A stretch of DNA of 64,000 bases from Emiliania huxleyi CCMP1516 (lineage: Eukaryota; Haptophyta; Isochrysidales; Noelaerhabdaceae): assembly GCF_000372725.1 (NCBI RefSeq), contig NW_005196681.1, forward strand, positions 469,107 through 533,106, written 5' to 3'. Position numbers and translations under genes: made by a program. The stretch's first letter is position 1; every line of letters starts with the position of its first letter. The notes below the pieces were generated by a model. That model worked only from the letters and a program-made list of their open reading frames with translations, searched no databases and had not been told where the DNA came from. Shown here one piece after another: positions 42,994 to 53,793 of the stretch.

Positions 42994-44990
42994 GTTCGCC
43001 GCCGCCGGCCCCTTCACCGATGATGGAGCGGTGCAACGTTGGGCCTGCCCCTTGGGTCGGGGAGGCCCTCTCCCATCGCTCAGGACCCTGATGGCGGGGG
43101 CGTCTGCTTCCGCCGCGGCAGGCGACGCTGAGCGGATGGTGGAGGACAAAGCCGGTGCGGGCTCGGCGGAGGCGAAGCGGCGGCGGCCCGAGGCGGGGAG
43201 GGCGCCCGGGCGGTGGGATCGATCGACTGGGGATTCCGCGGGGTCGCGCGAGGGAGGCTGGGACGAATGGAGTGGCTCCGCCGCCTGGCAAGCGGAGACG
43301 CCGGCGCAGGGGTGGGGGGACCACGCGAGGGAGTCTCCTCGGGACGAGTGGATCCGGCCGAGGGGTCAGGTTCGCAGCCGTGGGCGCCCACCACAGAAGA
43401 GGACTCCATCCTTCAACGGCGACTCGATCGCTTCGGCCCGACGGCGGCCAGCCGCAAGGCGGCGGGTATGAGCCGAGGTGTACTCCCGGCCGAGGAGGCG
43501 ACCCGGAGGTGGGAGGGTACGCTTGCGGCCGTCGAGGGGGGAGAGCGAGGCAGCTGCGGCCCAACGAAGGGCTCTCCGGTTCGCCCAGCCGCCCCGTGGG
43601 CCGATCGAGATTGACCGCAGCCCCAGGACGCTCTCGCCAGTGGAAGGGGGCTATCACCGGACGACGGCGAGCACTCACTCCAACTCGGGCTCGCAGCGAC
43701 TAGGCTGTCTCCCCCTAGAGGGGCCTGGACGGCGAGGCTACCCACCCAGCCACTGCCCCCCCCTAGCGATGCCTGGCCGGCGAGGCCCCCCCCGCACCTC
43801 CGCCGATTGAAATATCTGTTTGGGGTGGAGGCCATCGAGTTCATGGATAGCCTAGAGCAAGACTCCGCGGCCCGGCTCCTGGAGGAGGCCGGGGACGAGG
43901 GCGACCACGAAGGGGAGATACGGGAGCCGTCGTGCCTCTTGCTGGCCCCGGTGGAGTCGACTGGAGACGGTAAGAAGGTGGGTTGGCCGGAGGGAGTCAC
44001 CGCAGCCCGGATACACGGATCCCTGGGCTGGAAAGGGGACACCAACATCCTACACCGGGAAGGGGAGGGAGACCTGGTGGTGGGAGTCGTCAACCCTACC
44101 GGTCGGATGATGCCGTACGAGACATCAGGGAAGGAGAGGTCCCAGTGCCGTCTGCCCGCGGCGGTCGCCCTGGACCCTGGTGGAACATGGCCTGGTCGAC
44201 GTTCTCTACCTGCCAGAGGCGAATGTGGATGCGAATGGGGTACGTGCGGTGGAGACGTAGGCGGACCGGAAGGCCGGGACCGGAGGGCCCCGGGTGAGGC
44301 CTGGAGTCAACTGTCGAGGGAGGTGAGAGTCGAGCTGACTCGGCCTCTGCGAGTGGAGTCGGGCCGTGCGAACCCACAGGGGGTAGACCCGTCGCGGCGG
44401 CGGCTGGACCGCCGTGATCTACGACAGAACGATAGAGAGGCCGCGGATGCGGGCGCGACTCGCCGACCAGGGAGAGCCGGCCCGACCTCCCGGGGAGGGG
44501 TGGCGACGAGACACGCTGCCGCCGCCCTCGCCCGGGGAGACCCCGGCCGGGCCATCAGCTCCCTCGGGGCCGATGGGGCTAGCCGGCGGAGGTGAGGCGG
44601 GGGGGCCGCCTCCGAAGAAGAGGCATCAAAAACGACTGCAGAGGCAGTCGGGGAGCCGACGCCCGGAAGGCGAGCAAGAGACCGAACCGGACCGAAGATT
44701 CGCTCTGACGGGCGGGGGACGAGGCCCCGGGGAACCGGGCGAAGTTAGGCCGTCGTGTACGTGTATGTGACATGTGGTGTCGTGTCCGTGTCCACTAGCT
44801 CCGAGTAGAGGGGGCGTTCTGCAGTTAAGGGGAAACCCGGTACACGGAACCAACCCTCGGAGACCCGTGTTTACTTTACGGCCCTTTCCCTGCGAATGCG
44901 CACCCCCCCTAGCTAGGGGTCAGGGCTCTCTAGCCCGTAGCCCGATGCCGATCATCCGGCTCGCTGGGTGCGCTTCTTAGCTCCCCGGCC
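42994..44990 (+). other. Probable repetitive element with unassigned open frames
   Basis: Directly follows a piece of the 51.1-52.4 kb repeat family. The most protein-like frame is 43807-44595 (MKYLFGVEAIEFMDSLEQDS ... WPEGVTAARIHGSLGWKGDT), but other frames between 43080 and 44770 are also long. No reverse transcriptase, integrase or transposase is visible. The 3' side (44760-44990) is a non-coding, CCCTAGCTAGGGG-containing stretch. I cannot name the family; it looks incomplete. Confidence 0.3.
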
Positions 44991-45039
44991 CTGGATGTGA
45001 GGTTAATGACTGCACTCCAAGTGCTCCAAGTGCTCCAAA

Positions 45040-45475
45040 TACCCAGGCGGTCGCAGGGTAATTTCCATCCAGGTCTACACGGGTTCTCCGCAAAATTCCC
45101 GGCATTTTGACGATTTGGCCTAAAATTTGGCTGATTTTGGGCCCAAACCAGCCTCAGACTCGGGAAGAGAGAGAGCGATCGCCATCTCGCTGGCCTCTCC
45201 GCAGGGCCCCCCGACCGCGTCGGTCGAACTCATCGGCGCGGGCTCTCTCGGCTACGGGACCGGCCCCAGCTTCGGCTGAGGGCTAACAAGCTGCCGAGCC
45301 CAAATCACTGTGAGAGTCGCATGCAAGTGCATTTTTAGAAGCCAACAAGAAATGTGTCACACAGAGTGATCTCTTCTTCTTGAGAGTCGTGATTTCTTGT
45401 TTGTTTGGTTTTCAAAAATCTCTCAGACTCGGCTCAGAGCCCAAAATTTGACGATTTCCACGGAGTTTTCCGAAA
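45040..45475. mobile_element. Element B inserted into an inverted copy of the 4819-5260 element
   Basis: 45040-45170 and 45424-45475 are reverse complements of adjoining parts of the 4819-5260 element. The 250 bp between them is element B (TACGGGACCGGCCCCAGC ... TTTTCAAAAATCTCT). The breakpoint shows CTCAGACTCGG on both sides (about 45156 and 45423), an 11-bp direct duplication. So element B sits in a copy of the element that elsewhere sits in element B. Confidence 0.7.
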
Positions 45476-45550
45476 ATAGAGAAAAAGAGAGGAAAGAAAA
45501 AGGAAAAGAAAAGAGGGGGGTCGAGAAGAACCTCCCTGAAAAAAGAATTC

Positions 45551-46147
45551 ATGCGCGCGCTTTTAGCACCGACCTTGCCTTGTGTTCGCGATAGCGCCGT
45601 CCCCTCCGCTACGACGGGCTCTGCTATGAGATTTCGCAGAACGCGGACACCGCCGCCCGCCGATTCCAGCGCAGAGCGGCCGGCTCTGCCGTGGACTCTA
45701 CAGCGCCGTGGAGCCGTGCGAAACATCTTTTCTGTCGCCGGAACTGCTCCTCTGACGGTCGCCGAGATGGACGTCTCTCCGACCGTCGCGCGCCGCGTCC
45801 TCTCTGCACGCACAACCAGGGCTCTTGCTTGCGAGGTTGAGACGTGCCCGATTTGTCTCGAGGGCTACATGCCAGGCGACGAGGTGGCCTGCATGCCGTG
45901 TCTGCACAAGCTGCACTGGCGGTGCCTCTACGTGTGGCTTGAGAGGGCCAATACCTGCCCGACCTGCCGCTGGTCCCTCTCCTCGGAAGGCACAGACGCG
46001 TGCTCGCTCGGTTCGTCTCTCGACGAGGCGAGCGCCGAGGAGGTGAGCTCTCTGGTGAGCCTCTCCAGGAGCAGAGGCGAGTCGGAGCTCGAGCGGCTGC
46101 GGCAGAGCGGGTCGACGAGCGGCCGCTCCTCTCCAGACCCGAGATGA
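45551..46147 (+). CDS. RING-H2 finger protein
   Basis: A single open frame of 198 codons. The RING-H2 motif is complete: C99-C102-C117-H119-H122-C125-C136-C139 (CPICLEGYMPGDEVACMPC ... LHWRCLYVWLERANTCPTC), the ATL/RNF type that binds E2 enzymes. The N-terminal 90 residues are Arg/Pro-rich without a membrane segment, and the C-terminal tail is Ser/Glu-rich. An in-frame ATG at residue 26 could be the true start, because the upstream region is repeat-derived. Function as an E3 ligase is by family; the substrate is unknown. The gene is convergent with the DHHC gene. Confidence 0.75.
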   Translation: MRALLAPTLPCVRDSAVPSATTGSAMRFRRTRTPPPADSSAERPALPWTLQRRGAVRNIFSVAGTAPLTVAEMDVSPTVARRVLSARTTRALACEVETCPICLEGYMPGDEVACMPCLHKLHWRCLYVWLERANTCPTCRWSLSSEGTDACSLGSSLDEASAEEVSSLVSLSRSRGESELERLRQSGSTSGRSSPDPR

Positions 46148-46622
46148 GATGACTGGAGCACGGATCGTTATTTGTGGCGCGCCATGCACACGCCCGCGGC
46201 CGGTGCCACCAATCATGTGTAGACGAGATGTTCTTCGCTGTGTGCAGGCGGCGTGGGGGGGGGCCGGACCAGCGCCGGACGGACCGTCGCGACAGCGACC
46301 ACGCGTTTCACACCCGATTAGCGGCCTTCGGTGGAAAATAGAATTGCGTGAACGGAGTCTGCATGTACCGCAAGCCACGCGCGGCTTTGGGAAAGCGGCT
46401 TTCTCGCCGTCGGCATGTGGCCCCGCGCCGCGTCCCGCGACAAGTGAAGATTTGCGGGGGTGTGATGCGCGGTTCGTACTGCGTTTACGGTAAAGCCTTA
46501 CCTAAAGCCGTATGTGGAGAGTATGAAGAGAAAGCACACGCACTATAATCAGGGCTACAGCGTTATTGTACAGACAATATATACCGAGACGCGCCCGAGG
46601 CGCCCGCTCGCTCTATGTCTAT
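46148..46622. other. Intergenic between convergent genes
   Basis: No ORF of note. A more AT-rich stretch (46540-46600) contains ACAATATATACC; probably shared 3' flanking sequence. Confidence 0.5.
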
Positions 46623-48582
46623 CTAGTCTTCGTGCAGCGCGGCCGGCTCCACGAGCTCCTCGTCCGAGTCGTCGAGCGAACGGTCGTCAATCCCGGCCGC
46701 CGGCCCGTGCGCCGGCTCGGCCGAGTTGACGAGAGTGGTGAGGGCGCCTCCCGCCTCCCTCGCGGGCGCAAACCCGTCCGCGGGGCGCGAGGAGAGCGGG
46801 CAGACCACGCAAGCGACGTTCTGCACGAAGCCGAGGTTGTACCTTGCGAAGGGGGGGGGGGGCGGTGAGCAGGGGGGGTGACGCGGGGCGGCCGGCGAGC
46901 GAGATTGGGTCGCCGGTTGAGCGGCAGCTTGGCCTATTCACATGCGGACCTGTGAAGAGGCGCCTGGCAGCGTGCGTGGCGGCAGCTCGCGCCTGACGGC
47001 GAGGAACGCCCTGCTGGCGTGCGAGACTGTTGACGACGTCGACCCACTTGAAGGACTCGTTTGTGGTGGTGCCGCACCGGACGAGCCACAAGTGGTAGCC
47101 TACCAGTGGTAGCCTGCCCTCCGCCGCGCCGCGTGAGACGCCACGTGAAGACGATCGGGCGGCGGCGGGGCGGGCAGCGCACGGGCGGGAAGGGAGGCGG
47201 GGAGGGAGGCGGGGAGGGAGGCGGGGAGGGAGGCAGGGAGGGAGGCGGGGAGGGAGGCGGGGAGGGAGGCGGGGAGGGAGGCGGGGAGGTAGGCGGGGAG
47301 GGAGGCGGGGAGGGAGGGAGGCGGGGAGGGAGGCGGGGAGGGAGGCGGGGAGGGAGGCGGGGAGGGAGGCGGGGAGGAGGCACCCCAGAAGCCGAGCAGG
47401 GCAACGGCGATGACGAGGCAGAAAGCGCCGACGGCGATCACCATCTGGTGGTGGAGCATCAGGTACTGAAAGGCCTGGGACCGGGTGACGGCCTGGTGCT
47501 GGCCTAGAGGAGGAGGAGGCTCGGTCGGCCTCTCTCGCTGGCGGGTGGCGGGTGGTGTGCCCCCTCGCCGTGCGCGTCGATGTAGTACGCCTCGTGCAGC
47601 CTGTGGAGGTCGTAGGCGAGGTAGGCGAGGATGGTGCCTGAGGGGGGTGGGGAGGAGGGTGGAGGAGGAGGGTGGAGGAGGAGGGTGGAGGAGGGCGAGG
47701 GCGGGCGAGGCGGGCGAGGGGGCGGTGTGCTGGTGGCATGCCGTGGAGGTAGGCCGAGTAGAAGCAGAGCATCGCGTGGTAGAGGAGGAAGAGGAGGAAC
47801 CTGCTCGAGAGAGAGAGAGGCGTGCGGACGTGCGGGCGTGTGCTCGTGCGGCGGCAAGAGGCTTCGACCAGCGGTAGTTTCTCTCGCCGACGCAGGTGTT
47901 GATCCACGGGCAGTGGTGGTCGAAGCGGGAGACGCACTTGTTGCAGATGGAGCAGTGCCTGGGACATGTCAGGGACGTGTCACGGACACGTCGAGGAAAG
48001 GTCCGCGTGCTGCAGATGGAGCAGTGCTTTGAGCGCGCCGGCCGCGGCAGCATGCAGCTGGGGCACCTGGGAGGAGGCGCCGGGGTGCGGGTGCTCGCTG
48101 GCGCGGGCGGGAGCGCGTCGGGGCGCTGGTCGGTGTCACATCTTCGGGCGGTAGAGGACGCCGTCAAAGGGCTCGCGAGAGAAGCGGTGGAGGTTGGCGG
48201 GCGTGATGGTGCCAGGGTCGCTGAAGCTCGCCGCCACAAAGGTGGCGATGGCGACGCCGACGGCTGGGTACGGCGCGTAGGAGTGGTAATGGGCGAGGCG
48301 AGGGTTGTCCATGTATTGCCGCGTCGAGAGGAGAAAGAGGTAGAAGCCGCCGAGGACGAGGGAGAGGTAGAAGAGTTGCAGCAGCGGGTTCGGGCGGCCG
48401 CAGCACACCTCCTCGGATCGGGAGAGGAAGTGGGCGCATCGGCGGCCAAAGCAGAGCCCAAAGCACTCGCAGCGCACTAGCAGGCGGTGGAGCTTGCCGA
48501 TGAAGCCGGTCGAGGATCCGCCGAATATGCAGACGTAGAGGAGGAAGGAGACGGCGAGGGCTGCCGTCAGTGAGATGATCAT
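46623..48582 (-). CDS. DHHC protein S-palmitoyltransferase
   Basis: Exon 1 (from the ATG at 48582) has two membrane segments ([20 protein letters not shown] and [20 protein letters not shown]). It joins by a GT-AG intron to [23 protein letters not shown], and after a 69-bp repeat/intron to [20 protein letters not shown], the complete zinc-binding DHHC cysteine-rich domain. Later exons supply [59 protein letters not shown] and the TTxE motif in [12 protein letters not shown]. The last exon reads [13 protein letters not shown] and ends at 46623. DHHC enzymes transfer palmitate to cysteines of membrane proteins, usually at Golgi or plasma membrane. One intron holds a 12-bp minisatellite (47190-47385). 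In-frame ATG at 48651 is an alternative start. Confidence 0.85.
47190..47385. repeat. 12-bp minisatellite in a DHHC gene intron
   Basis: About 16 units of GGCGGGGAGGGA with minor changes. They lie between the exons encoding the last membrane segment and the TTxE motif. Confidence 0.9.
47942..48027. repeat. 17-bp direct repeat bounding a 69-bp intron-like segment
   Basis: TGCAGATGGAGCAGTGC at 47942-47958 and 48011-48027, exactly 69 bp apart. On the gene strand, cutting at AA|GCACTGC and CAG|GCACTGC removes one period and leaves a canonical KHCSICNKC cysteine cluster. Confidence 0.85.
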
Positions 48583-49071
48583 GGGAGGCGCGGCTGCCAA
48601 GCAGCGCAGGCCCGGCTCGCTGCCCGCGTTCGCGTTGGTGGGGAGAGGCAAAGAAGAAAAACGAGGCCGATCACGACGACGACGACGACGACACCACGAC
48701 GCACGACGACGACGACGACGCCGCCGCCGACGATCCCTTCACACGAATATAAGTGAAAAATAACATCTGGGCCAGAGCCCGTGCCGCGTGTGGGCGTGGC
48801 CCGTGCGGCGCCAGAGGGCCAGCGCGTCGCCGGTGATATGGTGATCCGAGAGCTCCATCCTCCAAGTACCAAGAGCTGCATGTCCAATGTGTGTGATGTG
48901 ATATATCTGGCCGGCGCGTGATTACTTCAATATATTACCTTCTGCGCCTAAATGCCCCCCTCGTCGGCGACGTCTCGCCCCGCCGCGTCTCCACGGCACT
49001 GGCGCTACTGCCCCTCCGCCGCCGCCGCCGCGCGGGCTGCGCTACTCGTGGAGTACGCTACTCGGAGTACT
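48583..49071. other. Intergenic with GAC microsatellite
   Basis: A (GAC)n/(ACG)n run lies at 48672-48730 beside the 5' end of the DHHC gene. Nothing else seen up to the 3' end of the GDI gene. Confidence 0.6.
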
Positions 49072-51020
49072 CTACTGCTCGGCCGAGGCGGCGGCGGCGA
49101 GGGCGTCGAGGTTGAGGGTCTCTCCGGTGATGCGCTGGTACATGTCGAGCACGTCGTTGATGGCCGTCTCGAAGTGCGACGTCGCGTCGAAGGACTCGGA
49201 GATGAAGACGCGGTCCTTGGTGCCGTTGGTGAGCGGCGCGTAGGTGGGGTACGCGTCGTAGAAGAGGTGGAGCGGCATGGGCGCGCCCGGCCGCGTGAAG
49301 AGCGCCAGCCCGGCGGCGAGCTCGCGGTGGGCGATCTGCTCGTTGCTCATCCCCTGCGTCGGCCCCTCCACCTTGGTCGAGAGGAAGGCGACGTACTTGC
49401 CCGCCGGCGCAACCTTGTGCGCGTTCGAGCAGAGGAAGAGGTACAGGTCGTTGCAGCGGCCGCACTGCGCCGCCGGGAAGATGACTTGGCACGACGAGGC
49501 GCCGTCCTTCTCCATCTCGGCCAGCGGCGCGTCGAGCAGCGCGATGGCGCGCACCACCGAGCCGGTCGGCTTCGTCTTGCCCGCAAAGTAGGACGGGTCG
49601 CCGACCACCGTCTTTGTGCGCGCCACCACCGCCTCCTCGCCGTCGTGGTTGACGACCCCCGCGACGGTGCCGTCCTCGGCGTACCTGAGGTACGAGAGGG
49701 AAGTGTCTCTGAAGTGTCTAGGAAGTGTCTAGGAAGTGTCCTCGGCGTACTCGAGGGAGAGGTCGTTCGGCCCGAAGACGGGGGAGCCGTCCAAGTCGCG
49801 GTTGAGCATGTACGTGCCGCCGTGCACCGCCGCCAGCCTTGCGAAGGCCTGCGGCAGCTCTCCGAGCCCGAAGAGGGGGTAGAGGTAGGGCGAGGTCATG
49901 CCGGCGAAGCGCGTGCGGCTCTCGAGGTAGAGCTGCATGCGCGAGACGACCTGCGGGAGGGGGAGGGGGAGGCGCGAGGCGTGGAGGCGCGAGGGGATGT
50001 GGGAGGCGGAGAGCGTGTGTGCCGCCGGGGCGGGACGCGGGGCGGGAGGGCGAGGCCGCCTCGAGGGCAGGGGCGGAGCGCCACGACTCGTCGCGGTACA
50101 GGGCGCAGACGTGCGTGAGAAACTCGATCGTGCCCGCCTCGAGGCCCCAGTCCTGCAGGGAGGGTGCGGGGAGGTGTGCGGGAGGGGTCTGCAGGCGACG
50201 CCCGGCTGTGCACTGGGCCCGCTCCTTGAAGAAGTGTCTAGGCAGTGTCTAGGCAGTGTCTAGGCAGTGTCTAGGAAGGCCCGCGCGCCTTGAAGAATTG
50301 GTCGCCGTTCCACTGAGTGAGCGGCATCTTCTTGCGGCCCGTCATGCCCACGCGCGTCCAGTACGGCATGTCCCGGAAGGAGCCGTCCTAGGGCCAGGGC
50401 CAGAGAGCGAGGGTGAGGGTGAGGGTGAGGGGTGAGGGGTGAGAGTGAGGGGCGACGCCCAGCACTGCACAATATCAGTCTCTCAGCCGCACCTCAAAGA
50501 AGCCCTCGGGCTTGCCGCAGTCGATGGAGGCGACCCACATGGTGAACTTTCCCATCCGCCCCTTCTCCAGCATCGACAGCATCGAGCTCGACAGCGCCTC
50601 CTTGGGCGTGAGAGGCACCTTGTGCACGCGCCCAAACTCGCCCGACGAGCGCGCCTTTGGCGCGCGGTAGCAGTACGACCCGTCGACCGCCTTGAACTCC
50701 ATGTAGTTTGCCGTCTTTGTGTGGATGAGGACCTTGACGAGCTGCCCGCCGGCCATGATGAACTTTGGCACCATGTCCACCGCCCAGTCGCGCAGCTTGC
50801 CCAGCTCCGCCTCGGACGGAGGGGCGCCGGCCTGGAACTTTTCAAAGAGCTGGTTGATGTCGAGAGAGGCAGAGGCGCCGCCGTAGTAGTCGTTGCGGTC
50901 GAGGTGGAGCACCTTTTTCCCCGCGACCGAGAGCAGCCCGCTCAGCAGGCACTCCTTCATCCCCGTGCCGAGCACAACAGCATCCCACTCCTCGCCAAAC
51001 GCCGCCTTCCAGTCGTCCAT
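49072..51020 (-). CDS. GDI1: Rab GDP-dissociation inhibitor
   Basis: Five exons. Exon 1 (from 51020) reads [20 protein letters not shown], then [15 protein letters not shown], the FAD-like nucleotide-fold start of the GDI/REP family, and [19 protein letters not shown]. Exon 2 follows near 50390-50290. Exon 3 near 50155-50085 ([14 protein letters not shown]). Exon 4 near 49950-49751 ([20 protein letters not shown], the Rab-binding platform). Exon 5 (49684-49072) contains [14 protein letters not shown]-like sequence and [16 protein letters not shown] extracts prenylated, GDP-bound Rab GTPases from membranes and recycles them. The length is close to the usual 440-450 residues. Introns carry AAGTGTCTAGG-type short repeats, and the last intron is bounded by a 13-bp direct repeat. 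Confidence 0.9.
49672..49750. repeat. 13-bp direct repeat bounding the last GDI intron
   Basis: GTCCTCGGCGTAC at 49672-49684 and 49738-49750, exactly 66 bp apart. On the gene strand the intron starts GTACGCCGAGGAC (49750) and the next exon starts with the same 13 bases (49684), giving LE|YAED after splicing. Confidence 0.9.
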
Positions 51021-53793
51021 CGCGAGGAGGAGGAGGCCGCTGCGCAGGAGCGGGGCGGGGAGGTTAGGCTCGACGGCACGTGGGGCTGGAGTGCGCACAC
51101 TAGGCAAGAGAGGCCTCGAATTCCGCTGGGCTAGTCGGCGCCGGCCGATGTGCAAGCAAGGTGTTCCAAAAGAATTCTTTCGGGTCTTCTCTCACAGCAG
51201 GTGAGCAGAGCGTGCAAGGCGGCTAGGGATGAGGCCACAAAAGAGGCGCGCGAGGCAAGGAGGAGACGCGGGGAACTGGGAGACTGGGACGACTGGAAAC
51301 AAGAAGACAGTGAGCCACCACAGGCGTCGTTGGCACACATACTGAGCGGCAGCTGCGCTGGAAATAAGGAAGAGGCGCGTCACTTCATGCGGAAGCTCGA
51401 CAAGCACACAGCGAGGGCGACAGCAAGAGTTGAACGGGAGGCGCCGGACTCAAAAGACACCGCCACATTCCTGAGACGAGCGAGGGCAGCCTCCTTAAAG
51501 GCGAAAGGGTCTAGATTTGGAGCGCTCGCCGAAGAGGAGTACGACAAAATAGCGCCCGTGATTGCCTGCACGCTACCCGCACTCACGGACTCCATACCCG
51601 AAAGAAAGAGAAGGGAGCTCGCGGGAGAGGTGACGAGTGACCTACAGGTAGTGGGGAAGGCAGCCTCGATTGCCATACAGACATGGGTGCGAAACAACGA
51701 CAAGACCAAGGCACGGGCAGAGGAACGAGAGAAGAATATAGGGTGGATAAAGCGCCTGTTCACGGCATGGAGGGTGAGCCACACCGAACGTACCGAGCGA
51801 AGAGCCGAGCGGAAGGAGGACGGGGAAGATGACTCCGAGGAGGACGAACCAGTGGAAATCCAGTTGTCAGATGTCACGATGCATCCGAAGGGGACCCCAG
51901 CGCCGGCATCATCCGTAGAGGCACGAGTGTTCGAAGAGAGAGTGGACCTGAGCAACAACATGACCTGTAGGCAAATGATCGGAGTGGGAGTCAGAAATGT
52001 GGTCCTTGCGCGAGGGGAGCTCGATAGACTCGAGGGGCCAGGATACGCCGCGAGGAGGACGGAGTTGCGCCGACAGGCGAAAGAAGCCGCGAGAACAAGG
52101 GACCGGCAGGCGGCGGCGTCGCAGGACGGGGCAGAAGAGAACAACGCGACAGAGGAGGAAGTGACAAGGGAGAGAACGACGAGGGTGGGACGACCGCGTG
52201 GTGGCATGAAGATTGCAGCGAGAATCAGCGAGAGACTGCGAAGAGAGATAGGAAGAGGCAGACTCCCTAGGGTGGGCGACGGATAGCGCACCACACACCT
52301 CTCCTTAAAATCCCTGTGTGGTGGCGGCGTGCCGTCCTCCCATCCCTCCCTTGGGTTGTCTGTTTTCTTTCTTTCTTTCAGGTGTTCGAGAAGAATTTTA
52401 ACGAGGGAACCCTGCCCAGCCCCCCTCCGAGCGCGCACGAGTGGGTAAGCGACAATTTCGAAAGACGGTGAGGTCGGGATCACACACGGCAGGGGTGGCG
52501 GGACGGCTGGATGGAGCGAAGTGGCAGTAGCCAGCCTCAAACACCCATGGGACAATAAGATGAGACTACCAGACGAGAATGGGGGGAAGGACAGGCGGGC
52601 GACATTTGACGACGTCGGAGGTCACAGTGTGACGACCAAAACGATCTTGGGAGCCAGGGTGAGACAACAGGCCGGGGTGCCACACGGGGCACACCCACAC
52701 GGTCTCTCTTTCGCTACGTGTTCAACGACGTTGAACAGTGTTTGACCACGGCGCGTTTCACACAGTGTTTGAAGACCAATATCTCTTGCAGTTCTGCGAG
52801 TCCCGCTCCGCAGGACTTTTGTAAAGCATGCTTGTGGCAAGTTACAGACGCTAGTATCGACCTCAGAGACCCAAACCATAATTAATAATTAAGGCTCAAA
52901 ACATGGTCGAACAACCGTCGAACAAACAGGTCGAACAACGTCAACGAAAAGAGACTAGTGCGACCGCTAGACGGCGGTCTCCGCCGGCCCCAAGGCTGCC
53001 CAGCCCCAGTACCACACCGGCCACGCGTACACCGTAGCGCTGGAGTCGGTCAGTGAGGCACTAGACGGGCTACGGAACCATGCGCGCGCCGGCCGGACAG
53101 ACTGCGCGCAGGGGCCGCGCCGCCTCGATTTCGCACCTCCGCTCCGCGGCCGGCTGAGGGGCTAGCTCGCCCGGCGACAAGCCCAGCCATCGCCCAGCGC
53201 CCCGTATCGACGGGGGGCACGCAAAAAAACCGCACCTACGACTAGGGTGAGCACGTGAGGGCGTCGGTGTGGGCCGCGGGCGGGCTGCCAGGAGGGCGCG
53301 GGGGGAGCATGGGAGATGCACCACCGCTCGACGAAGACGCGCCCGACGAAGCCCTCTGCTAGCGGAGGATGGTCGATCCTCACCTACTGGCGTCGGGCGT
53401 GTGCGAAAAAGAGCGCAAATCGGAGCTCAACTCGCGCGCGGCTGGGAAAGGGGTGTGGCACCTTCCGAAGGCGCCTAGCGAGGAGCTGCGGCTGCCCCCA
53501 AACGCGCTCGGGCAGCACGTCGGCGCGCCTGCGGGGTGGGTTGCAGCGCCGGCGGTGTCGCGCTGCATGGGCCAGCAGGGAGCAGTGGCGAGGGGCGGCG
53601 GGCTCGGACGTCCACCGAGTCGCTCCGCGCGGCAGGCGGAGCGCGCGCGCGGGCCAGGAAGCTCTCGGCAGGCTGAAGAGGACATCTGCGCTTATTGCGG
53701 GCGGCGCGGGTTTTCACTTTGTATTCGCCCTACGTCCCCAGGTTTCTTTATTCGAGCGGTTTTGCTGCTCCTGGGCTGCTGGCTGGTCGCTCG
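51021..53793. other. Intergenic with one repeat-family copy
   Basis: Holds the 51140-52385 repeat copy. From 52390 to 53790 I see no convincing gene; a + strand frame near 53370-53797 is GC noise. Direct TCGAACAA repeats lie at 52909-52935. Confidence 0.5.
51140..52385 (+). mobile_element. Repeat family with 378-aa ORF, longest copy
   Basis: An open frame at 51150-52286 encodes a highly charged, helical protein (SRACKAARDEATKEAREARR, HFMRKLDKHTARATARVERE, EEREKNIGWIKRLFTAWRVS). It ends GRPRGGMKIAARISERLRRE and then VGDG. I recognise no domain. The 3' tail (52287-52385) ends GGGTTGTCTGTTTTCTTTC. Parts of the 3' half recur at 35155-35415, 35420-35630, 42825-42993 and 4106-4140. The shared 3' end with differing 5' limits resembles retroposed, 5'-truncated copies, but no reverse transcriptase is present. 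Confidence 0.55.

Larger units (their letters stand above)
42594..45550. other. Intergenic, repeat-derived
   Basis: From 42825 to 42993 it matches bases about 52070-52210 of the 51.1-52.4 kb repeat family. From there to about 44990 is a unique-looking stretch with open frames, described separately. From 45040 to 45475 it is nested copies of the elements seen at 4.6-5.4 kb. Confidence 0.6.

Noticed and set aside
43807-44595. Host gene of 262 residues
   Set aside because: Lies wholly in a repeat-rich block, shows no domain, and competes with several equally long frames; kept as unassigned repeat.
47100-47404. Pro/Ser-rich protein segment on the minus strand
   Set aside because: It is translation of the 12-bp minisatellite inside a DHHC gene intron.
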